From NCBI GenBank assembly GCA_029964075.1, contig CM057142.1:33482392-33546391 (forward strand): a stretch of 64,000 bases of DNA, written 5' to 3'. This stretch comes from Patiria pectinifera. Taxonomy: Eukaryota > Echinodermata > Asteroidea > Valvatida > Asterinidae. A program made the position numbers and the translations under genes. This document shows, in pieces, positions 45,001 to 57,000 of the stretch; within the stretch, counting starts at the first letter, position 1; each line of letters opens with the position of its first letter. Under the pieces are notes generated by a model. It worked only from the letters and a program-made list of their open reading frames with translations. It was not told the DNA's origin and did not search any database.

Positions 45001-48000
45001 ACCTGCCTTGTGACCTAACTGTTGACTTGACTTGTGACCAGACTTGTAACCTGACATTTGACCTGACTTGTTACCTGCCTTGTGACCTGCCTTATGACCT
45101 GAGATGTGACCTGCCTTGCAACCTGCCTTGTGACCTAACTGGTGACTTGATTTGTGACCAGACTTGTGACCTGACATTTGACCTGACTTGTTACCTGCCT
45201 TGTGACCTGAGATGTGACCTGCCTTGCAACCTGCCTTGTGACCTAACTGGTGACTTGACTTGTGACCAGACTTGTGACCTGCCTTGCAACCTACCATGTG
45301 GCCTGACTTGTGACCTGCCTTGCAACCTGCCATGTGGCCTGACTTGCGACCTGACTTGTGACCTGCCTTATGACCTGAGATGTGACCTGCCTTGCAACCT
45401 GCCTTGTGACCTAACTGGTGACCTGCCTTGTGACCTGACTTGTGACCTGACTTGCAACCTACCATGTGGCCTGACTTGTGACCTGCCTTGCAACCTGCCA
45501 TGTGGCCTGACTTGCGACCTGACTTGTGACCTGCCTTATGACCTGAGATGTGACCTGCCTTGCAACCTGCCTTGTGACCTAACTGGTGACCTGCCTTGTG
45601 ACCTGACTTGTGACCTGACTTGTGACCTGACTTGTGACCAGACTTGTGACCTGCCTTGCAACCTGCCATGTGGCCTGACTTGTGACCTGCCTTGTGATCT
45701 GCCTTGTGACCTGCCTTGTGACTGGCCTTGTATTAATGTGGTACTTATGTAGCACTTTATAGGCGCTTCACAATTATTACCCCTGTGGCTGTGGTCCAAT
45801 GGTTACGGTGTTTGACTCATGTGCGATAGTACTTGAGTTCAAACTCTGTCGGTTAACATGATGATTGTGTTCTTGGGCAAGACACTTTACTACAATTGCC
45901 TCTCTCCACACAAGAGTATAAATGGGTACCTGCTGAAGCAAATATCCATTCCTCTAAAATGTATGAAAGAACTATGAGACATCCGTTTTTGGTGACAAGT
46001 TTTGCAAAGTGCACTTGTTTAAAATATTAAAATGTTTTCATACTTTGAAACATGCGTTGACAACTGAGGCCGCCGTCACTTTAGGAACACACTCAACCGG
46101 TTAGGGTTTTCTCTTCAAATTCTAGCCCAAAATTCGGCTTATTGCAAACATTTGTGCATAAAATATTCTCCTTGTCTTATAATGTCATGTACTGAAACAA
46201 ATGAACCACTGGAAGCAGAAAAGTAACTACAGCAAACCACAAAAGTTCAGGTGACTTTTTAGCAGATGTGACATTGAATTTTCTGCCTCGAATGACATCA
46301 CAGTTTTGCTCATGAATATGGAAATCTGCATTAGCATGAAAACCAAACAAGGGACCAAAACGCCCTGGAAATGCCAATATGAAGTTTGAAAATTAAGTTA
46401 AATGGGCAAAAAGGTACATTTCAAGGATTGCATTTCGACAAAATTCAATTACATTTAGTACATTTAGGCCCTTTAAAGGGAATGTACATCATTGGCTTTT
46501 GTTGTAATTTTCAGAAATGAACTATTTGAGGGGTTAGTATAATAGATCAAATATTGTTACACTAACATGTTTGAAGTTTTGTGTTCAAAAATGCCGGAAA
46601 AACCAAGAAAAACAAAAATGTTCAAGCAGTCAGGTTCCCTGACTCCATTAAAGATGAAATAGATCAATATTTATAGATGCCTGAAAATTGTAAGGTAAGG
46701 GAACCTGTCTAGCCTGCCTGCACCCGTTCATGAACATGTAAATAATAGCAAACTAAATTTGGACTGAAAAAATGGTAAATTTGGATCAGTAGTTGAAAAA
46801 TAGTTAGGTTTTTCCAACGGTGGTCGGCCGACCACCGTTGGAAATGTATACACAAATACTATTTTCTTGAAAATGACTTCACACCAGGTGCCATAATTTT
46901 ACAGGATGCTTCATACTGTCATTCACCAACATCCTAGTAAGGTATTTCGTAAAAACTTCGTAGTTTTATTTTTCGATGTTTGCAAATGTTGTATATTCCC
47001 TTTAAATGATTTATTTCAGAAATGCTGTGCAACGACACCCAGCCCAAGAAACTGTTTGCCCACTTCCTGTTTGGTGTGGAAAGGCAGCAGATGCAGCGAT
47101 TCTCCCAGCAGTTCTGGACGTTCCTGTCCATCCACAAACACATGGCCTACATTGATGCCGCGCAGCTGGAAGCACCCAACGTGGACTACAATCCTTACGC
47201 CAGCATCTTTCTGAGAAGCTGGGCAGGTACGTTGACTCTGCTCCCTCGGAAAGGATCGGCCTCTCATCAAGCTTAGGATTTTAGCAGCCTTGGAATTCAT
47301 TTCCCCTCATCACCCTTGGGCAGATCCATTTGTCCTTGACTGGAGAGAAGCTGTCACAGTCAAGTGTCTTGCTGAGGGACACCAGGACGATGATTCTTAC
47401 ATTTGGGTTAGGAAGATCCTGTCACTACACCAAAGTCCAACACCGTCAACCCTAGCTTCATTTTTAGCTGCGGAAAGCGGCTCTTGAAATCATTGTGTCT
47501 CCACATTGGTTGGTTAGTAACAAACGTCAGCACATGCCTCTTTTGGCCATCAATCACCTTGTTCCCTTAGGCCCTCGCAACAACACGTGCTCCAGGTCTT
47601 ATTGCAGTCGTGGAAAATTGGGTCACTGGAGTCAAAAACCAGATGTTTGTACTGAAAAATCTACTATAGAGGGCACTCATTTCGCATTGGGGCTAGCACT
47701 GTACTGCACACAAATTGGGTGTTCCACATGCCATAAAACGCTCCATGCACCAACTGATGTTTAATAAATGGGAATCCTTTTCACTTAACAGTCAAGACCA
47801 CGTGAGTAGTTGTGCATTATAAGAACAGACGTTTACAACATGTACATGACGTATGGGCTACAGCAGGTCTACAGTTTGGCCGCAGCTTCTGAGATCAATC
47901 AGAGCTTATTTTGTTACAAACCTTCCTATATCATCCAAACTCTACCAAAATCATTTCAACTTTCAAGGGGCATCAACCCCCTTGAAAATGTGGAAGTGGC

Positions 48001-51000
48001 TGGGCTGCACCTTTTTTTTCTGTTCTACGAAATCCTCTATCACATGTACCTCCCAGTACATTGTGAAGTATTTTAGAGGGTTAGGATAAAAAATATCCCA
48101 CTTTTTGTTCACTGGGATTCTTTGGGTTTTTTTTGCAGGCTCAAGAGAGCCGAAGAGCCCAGAGGAGTCCTTAGACCCAACCATGACCTCCTTGGAAGAT
48201 ATTTCTCGAACCACGTCAGGCTCGACTCAGCGCCACTCCGATCAGTTCCAACCCCAGCAGAATCAGAACGGGAATCACCTGGTCATGAACGGCGACTCCC
48301 TGGACCAGAACGAAGTAAACCGCACCCAGCAGACGGGCAAAGCTCTGCGGTCGGCGGACTCCTCCACGAAGGATCGGCTACTCACCGACGGCGAGTCCTG
48401 GGACCTCGGGCTTGTGGCCTCGGCCAACAAGTCCCGGGAGTCACAGTCTGATGGATGCTCCAACCCACCGGGGAACTGGAGTCTCTGCAGTCCCAGACCG
48501 GAGCCGGGGGCTGACCAGGGGCAACAGCAGGTCCTAGTCCAGCAGCCCATGCCGGGATCCAGGGGCAAGAACCAGCTGGCCACCGGCAATATACACTCCG
48601 TCTCTGTGGATAGCCAGTTTGGGCACAATATGCAGGTTCCTGCTTCAGGTAAGGTTACTACAGTGCCCTTCATTTTGTGACAGCTTATCTATTTTGTTAT
48701 GAAATTTATTTCCTTGATTCGACGGAATTAACACAATGCTCGATTGATACATTAGCTTGTTGTCTTCAAGCATCGCACATCCTGCTTTATCAGTTTGACA
48801 TCTGTTTGGAATTTTTGCCATAAAGTGTTTATTTTGTACTTGAATGGAAGGCCTCAGCATTATCTTGTACGATTTGAACTGGCCAGCAGATAACGGCAGG
48901 CTTGATAATCAATTCTGTAGGATGTATGCAGTAGTGAACAGGAGGTTTTGGGTTCGAGTCCCATCAGAGCAAGCTTGTGAACTTTTCCTTACAAGTTCTC
49001 AGACAACATTGAGTATTTATAACATTGTGTCAGTGATTGGCAAACCCAGTGTGAAAAAAATGATTCAGCAGTGTTTTACATTTTTAAGATCCTTTGTTTG
49101 CGATTCATAAATACCTCAGACAGTTTAGCCATTCCTATTGGTCGAGAGCCCATCACGTGGCCGGTCTTAAACGGATGATAAAGACATGGCTAGCTGGTCT
49201 TAAACACTTTTCCAGTGTCACATAAAATGTGGACTCCTAAAAATCCAGTGCCTCTTACCGTTTCATTGGTTGAATGTTCACAATCCTCACGTAGGCATGC
49301 GCAACACTACCAGTGAGTCAGAATTTTATAGTTCTAAATTCAAAACGCAACGCCCCAGGTGCGTTCTGCGCGACATCGCGCAGAACGTGCTACGCACGCG
49401 TCAATCTCCATAAAAGGGTTGTTTACATCTTACTCGCCAGCTGAACACTCCATTATTTTGCTAGAGGGATGTTTCAAAAAGCTGGAGTGAACTTGTTGAT
49501 CAAAATCGGGATTTTTTGAACGAATTCCTTGATTTTTTTTTACCGAAAAGGTATTTATGAATTGGAATAAATATGTGCTCGGTCAGTATTAATCACTCTG
49601 TTTAAGACTGCTTAGAGTCTGGGTGCTGATAATTACCCTCGCCTCCGGCTCGGGTAATTATCAGCACCCAGACTCTAAGCAGTCTTAAACAGAGTGATTA
49701 AAACCTCTTGAGCACACATTTATTCCCTTAATAAAGAATGCTTTTATTCACAAGGCTTAAACAAGGATTTGTGCAGTTCAACATGTAAAAAGAAAGATGT
49801 TTTAGGAAGCTGAAATAATCCCATTAGAGGCAGATACTTGGTGATGTACTGAATCGTATTGTCGATATTCAAAGCACATCACCCCTTTCCCCAACCTCGC
49901 AGGCCCACAAGGCTTAGCCCACCGAAGTGCAGTCTCGCTACCCCCTGGGTCAGTGCCAGGATCCCTAGCCGGGGATCAGCGCATCACGGCACAGCCCCAC
50001 CAGCCGGTCAGCAGAGCCAATTCAGGCCAGAACAAGTTTGCTCCAAGTGGGTTCCAGTCGCAGGCTATCGACAGCCTGAGATCTAACGCTTCCTCCACGG
50101 GCCAAGAACCGACGAGTCGGGTTGCATCAGGTACACTGAGCAGATTGTAGAGCTGTCCCGAATATATCGAAGATTCAATTATCAACTGAATATTTGAATG
50201 GCCTTTTTGCCTGTTTAAATATTTGAAGAAAAAAAACCGCACTTGTATACACACACGACTGTGATGTTATTTTATTGTAAAGTTGTGGCGCTTTACTGTC
50301 AGGTGCCACTTTTTTTGTCGACGATGACTTTATTGTCGACGGCGGTTCATTGTTTACAATAGCAGGTTAAAGCCGTTATACAGTTAAAAAATACTTACTG
50401 CAAAACACTCAAGCACCCCATATCGATCACTTCAAGTTCATATTAACTGGCACACTCTTTGTTCAACTTTTTATAGGTGCAGCAACGCAGTTGTAGCAGG
50501 CAGTTTCAAATATCCAAATACTCGGCCAAACGCAGTTTCGTGTTATCAAATACTAAACTATTCCTAACCGGACAGCCCTAGCGTATTGTAGCAAGGACAT
50601 ATTTCTCACATGTAACAATACCAGTTTGGGGATATAAAAAGATGTGAATCAAAGGCTATTGACAGTTCTGTAGTCAAGTCCATCACAAGTCCATCAAATT
50701 TTCTTTACAATTCCAGTCAATTTTTTAAAACCACCTAAATTTTCTCGGCTAATTTGCTTGTCCCATTAGATGCGTCGGGTGCCGTTGGCAGCAATGTATC
50801 TGGTTCATCTGAGCCGGCCATGCGTCATGGAGACAGCACCCTGTCCCTGCAGCAGAACCCCGTCCGGCTCTCGTCCGACGCAGCCCAAGAGTTGGATATG
50901 GAGATGAGCATGTGTAAGAACCATTAAACCAATTCGATTAGTATTAGCCAGTTTGCAGAGCTGTAGTGAAATCAGCACACGTTCTCACAAGTCAATCACA

Positions 51001-54000
51001 AGTCATCACAAGTAAGACCTATGTATTCCAGTACGTAGTCAAGTGACAAGCTAGTCTGATAAAGCCGCAGTCACACATTTGCAGTTTGGAGCTACAAATT
51101 CCCACATTATGCATAAAAAAAAATAATGGTCTTTTTAGAATACTTTAATGTCAAACATATGTATAAATGTTTTTTTTTTTTTTTTTTAATGATTTATGTT
51201 AATTGTAAATTGTAAACCATCGCAATTTAGTCTTCGGACTGCGAGAATGGTACGAACAATAAAAAAAACCCTTCAATTCAATTCAGTTCAATTCAGTTTA
51301 CCAAGAATCAAACGATCACGATGAACCATCGAGTTTCATGGAGGTTTCTCTACAAATACACTATGGTTAATCAAGAATATGGACGGATTGGTGAAGAATA
51401 TCAACAGTATTACTGAGAATAAAGCGTGGATATCTGTAGTACAACCTTAGCAGAACACTAGCACATCCGGGCATGTCAGTAGGACGTTCATAGCGAATCC
51501 GTAGAGATTTCTACCACGAATGAGCTGCAAATCTCCAAGAATATGTACGAATAGCTACGAATAACACTATGAATCAGTACGGTTGTCCTACGGATGTCCC
51601 ACGGTTGCACTACGGATTGATTTTCATGACGTTTCACCACCCGTAGCCCCTCCAGGAAGATGACGGATAACTATTGATGTACTAAGGATGAATACGGTAC
51701 TCCCACGGTTTATCACGAATTTTTAACCGTTGAGATCCGTAGCTCCAAACCGTAATTGTGTGACTGGGGCTTAAGCTGTGACAAAGGTAGTTCCTTTCTC
51801 ATTGTAAAATTCTTTGCTCTGGGAGCTGACTCGTTCTTGTCTTGTCACTTCATTCTTTTGTGATGGACTTGTGATTTGACTTTTGATGGACTCAACTACA
51901 AGTCTGTCAATTCAGTATTTGAAGTGCGTATAAGCACATCATTGCAACAAGATTTATATATATATATATGTGCTTGGCCGGTTTGAAACAAGAACATTTA
52001 ACCGAGCAGAAGGTTCCAGGTTCAAGGTTGCAGGTTCAAGTAAAGCATGTGAATGATTTTTCTCCACAAACTTCCAGGAAGCACTCAACATGCATTGCTT
52101 ATAATGGACCATTATCATGCTGCAGCCATCTTGATTTTTCCCCATTCAAATCAACGTAACCAAAGCGAGGCTGGAAGGAAAAATAGTCTGGTTCCTTTTT
52201 GCACAAAAAACATCATTCGGCACTGTTATTGGGAACATGACTGAAATGGTGGCAGCTTGATAAAGGTCTGTATTATGCAACTGAAGGGTAAAACCTGGCG
52301 TTCAATTTAACATCGCCAAGATGCAGAACTCTTTAAAACAAAAAAAAAATCAAGTTCTTTTGCATGTGTGTGTGGTTTTTAGGTACTTCGCTGGTTTTTC
52401 CGTCTGTGGGAAACCAGAGCATGCGTGGGCAGGACACAGCATCTGCATTGACAAGTAAGTAAAGACAGTCTAAAGTGGGCCTAATTTCATGCCGCTGCTT
52501 GTTTGCAGATGAAAGCACAGCTTCATATTATGGACTCAACGGACGCAGAACACAGCACTAGTGCTTCAATGTCTTTCTTCAGTTCCTTGCTGCGCAGCTT
52601 ATGCTAAAACCTCTGGTTTCAAATGTTACATTGAGTGGTCTCCGGATCCCAAACATCTCCCTTTCGTACTGTAGAAGGTGTACATGTGTTTGTGCATGGA
52701 GCCTATGTACTATATACACCATGATATATATCACATGGTGATATATATCACATGGTGATATATGCACTGCAGAATTTTACAATACTCAGAGATGCCAACC
52801 ATTACTCTTTGGGAGTAATTATTAGGATTTTGAGGCATGTTACTACTCTTGAAAATTCCAGCTGTCCTATACCCTAACATTGTGGTTACTCTGACAAGTA
52901 CTGTGGTTACTCTTAAACTTGACTGTTTTCCTATGTATTTACATTAGCATTACTCTTTGCAGGAACATTCATTCCTATTTTGTAGTCTGTAAAGTTGGCA
53001 CCTCTGCAATACTGAATTTCCAGCCTTGGTATGCCAAACTCTCCCTCTCTGCTTTTCCATTTTTTTGGTTCCTGTTATGAGAGAATGATCAATATGGGAC
53101 ATGCTGACTTATAACAACTCACCCACAGAATCTGTGTCTTGATTGGCCCAGAGCGAGTCACATGGTACTTTCCATTTTTGCAATCTTTCAGTGCACGGCA
53201 AAAAGTACTATACCCGTAGCAATCAAAGTACTATGCCCATGGCGCGGTATTTGTGTCCAAATGCATGCTGCTGTGCGCGTTGAGCGTTGCGCGTAGCGCG
53301 TATTGTTCCCAAGAGAGTGGGCCACAGAGTTGGGTTCAAACATTTCGTGAAGGGGTGGTTTGGAAGACAGAACTACGTTTCCCACTAATTTTGTTTTGAA
53401 ATAGCAGTTTATTTTTCTTTAAAATATTAAAAATCATGCAGAATCTGTGGGTGAAGTGTAATAAAATAAATATTGAACGCTTTATCTCGTGGTGAAGTAA
53501 AACTAGCCTCCCTCGGTGATCCATTGAGCATTCTGTTTTCCCTCGGCTTTGCCTCAGGAAAATAGAATGTCCATGGATCACCTCGGGAGGCTAGTTTTAC
53601 TACACCACTCGAAACCTTCAATATTTGTATACTACATCCGAATGATCTTTAAACCCATCTGCATCTGTAGAATACTTGATAGGATGTCCCGCACAGGAAA
53701 CATTTAGTCCCTGTACTGCCCAAAACCTCCCTGCCTGTTAATTCTTGCACTGCCCCAAACTGCCCGAGCACTATTTTGTTTTATTGATTCGTCAGTGTTT
53801 ACTTAGTCACAGCGTTGGAGTGTTTGAAAGTTCGTGTTTGAAAGTTTGTTTCCAGTCCCATTATTAATAATATTTTAATAATAATAGTGGATATTTATAA
53901 AGCGCACGTATCCACCAGGACTGGTGCTCAAGGCGCTACATCATTATTACACACCATTTCACAGGTGTGTAAACAATTGCAAAGAAAATGCGGAATAACT

Positions 54001-57000
54001 AAATATAAAAAATTAGGAGCAGTTTTTTTAAAAGAAAGTCAGTTTTCTCCAACGCTGGTCGGCCGCGTTGGAAAGTACAAGTTTTCTTGAAAATGTCAGC
54101 ACACCAGGAGCTAAGATTTTACAGGATGCTTTGGATTGTCATTCCCTAACAATATAAAGATATTTCATGATAATTTGATCATTTCGTTTGATGATTATTG
54201 AATCAAATCAATGGAAAGCTATCTTTTTTCTTGGACTTGAGTGGAGGTGCTCGTAGCAGGGCCTCAGTCGCGCCAGTTGACCGAGACGGTATCGCAAGCT
54301 CCTGCTACGAGCTCTTCAACTCAAGTCTTGAAAAAGGCATCTTTCCATTGATATCATTAAAGGGAAGATACAACATTTGCAAACATCACAAAACGAAATG
54401 ATCAAATTATCATGAAACATCTTACTGGAATGTTAGGGAATGACAGTCCAAAGCATCCTGCAAAATCTTAGCTCCCGGTGTGCTGACATTTTCAAGAAAA
54501 CTTGTATTTTTCCAACGCTGGTTGGCTGCCAAGCGTTGGAGATAACTGACTTTTTTTTAAAAACTGCTAATTTTTCATATTTAGTTATTCCGCGTTTTCC
54601 TTGCAATTTTTTACACACCTGTGAAATGGTACAAGCCTGCTGGACTGATTCTCTGACCTTTCAATTCCCCAAAGTCTATAAATTGCTCTGTTTCATCTTA
54701 AGTGGGATCAGGTAACCAGACTACAAGAACATGCTTGGTTTTCTTGGATTTTCTAGCATCTCTGAACCCAAAACGTGAAGCAAGTCAGTGTAACAATATT
54801 TGCTATAACATACTAATCCTCCAAATCCATTTATTTCTGAAAATTGCAGCAAAAGCAAATGTTGTACATTCCCTTTAACAATATTGTATGGTTGCTAATG
54901 GGTTAACCATATCCGTACATAATCATCAAAGGTTTTTAAAATTTTTTGTTAGGTAATCGGCAGAGTTTTCCATCAATGGGACAACAGAGTGCACAAGACC
55001 AGGACACTGCGTCTGTAATGACCAGTAAGTAATTGTCCAAGTTATTTTCAGCTGTAAAAAGATTTGTTTCCAATGTCCTTTTTCATAGCAATACAAACGT
55101 CACTCTCTTTTGAATGAGACAAGGAATGAAACAAAATCTGCCCTCGTTTAAATGAGGAATAGTTACTTTACAAATTTTGAATATCATGTATATGCTGCCA
55201 TACAATTAATGGGTGAATCTGTTTGTGCATTTTAAGTACAAAAGCAACTTGGAATAGGAGATGCCTAAAATGAAGAGAAAAAGAAACAAGTAGTATTTTT
55301 GTTAAAGGGAATATACATCATTTGCTTTTGCTGTAATTTTCAGAAATGGATGGAATTGGGGGGGTTGGAAATATAGAGCAAATATAGTTACACTGACTTT
55401 TTTGAGGTTTTGGGTTCGAAAATGCTATAAAATCCAAGAAAAACAATCATTTTCCTGTAGTCTGGTTCCCTGACTCCATATAAGAAGAAACAGAGCAGTT
55501 AACATACATTGGGGAATTGTAAGATCAGGGAACCAGTCTAGCTGGCTCGTACCCGTTCATAGGTTTGTAATCGATTGCAAACAAGTGCGATGGTCAATTG
55601 GGGCCAGTATTTGAAAAAAAAGCCAGTTGTTTCCAACGCTGATCGGCCGATCAGCATTGGAAATTGATACAAAAATACCACTTTTCTTGAAAATGACAGT
55701 ATACCAGGTGCCATGATTTTACAGGATGCTTTACACTGTCATTCACTAACAGTCCAGCAAGGTATTTCAAAATGATTTGGTAGTTTTATTTTTAGCTGTT
55801 TCGGTGACACACCGAAACAGCTCTTGTTTTCGTTAAGATTTTTTTTTTTCTTTTTTCTTTCTTTTTTTTTTTTTTTTCTTCTCCTTTTTCAGACTTTTTC
55901 TCCATAGGTTTAACACACGTTTCTTCCACCAATCCACTTTGCCACTTTTTAAAATCCGATTGATTTCAGACTTGGTACATACTTAGACCACCACCCACAG
56001 ATGGTCCTAGAAGAAATTTGTGATCGTGACGTCATCAGGTGTCAGGTTACGTCACATTAAAGATGTATTTTTGCCCATATGTTTTGTACACGTTTTAAAA
56101 CACTCAAGTTTGACATCTTCGTAAATCTGATCAACTTTAAACTTAATTCATACTTAGACAACCACCCACAGATGGTTCTAGACTAAATTCGTGATCGTGA
56201 CGTCATCAAGAGTCAGGTTACGTCACATTAAAGATGCATTTTGCCCCATAGGGTTTGCACACGTTTTAAAACGCTCCATTTTGGCACTTTTGTAAATCCG
56301 ATCGACGTCAGAATTAGTACATATTTAGACTACCACCCACAGATGGTCCTTGAAGAAATTCGTGACCGTGACGTCATCAGGTGTCGGGTTACGTCACATT
56401 AAAGATGTATTTTTCCCCATATGTTTTGTACACGTTTTAAAACGCTCCATTTTGGCACTTTCGTGAATCCGATCGACGTTACACTTGGTACACGCTTAGA
56501 CCACCATCCACAGATGGTCCTTGAAGAAATTCGTGACCGTGACGTCATCAGGTGTCGGGTTACGTCACATTAAAGATGCATTTTTCCCATATGTTTTGTA
56601 CACGTTTTTAAACACTCCACTTTGGCCTCTTCGTAAATCCGATCGACCTCAGACTTGATACATACTTAGACCACCACCCGCAGATGGTTCTAGAAGAAAT
56701 TTGTGATCCTGACGTCATCTGGTGCTGGGTTACGTCACATTAAGGTTGCATTTTGCCCCATAGGGTTTGTACACGTTATAAAACACTCCACTTTGGCACT
56801 TTTGTAAATCCGATCGACGTCAGAATTAGTACACACTTAGACTACCACCCACAGATGGTCCTAGAAGAAATTTGTGATCGTGACGTCATCAGGTGTTGGG
56901 TTATGTCACATTAAAGATGCATTTTTCCCCATAGGGTTTGTACACGTTTTAAAACATTCTACTTTGGCACTTTCGTAAATCCGATCAACGTTAGACTTGG

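Noticed and set aside
44473-45752. Two overlapping 357-398 codon open frames on opposite strands
   Set aside because: They are a by-product of a 12 bp repeat unit. They have no splice sites, no family signal, and extreme tetrapeptide repetition in both frames.
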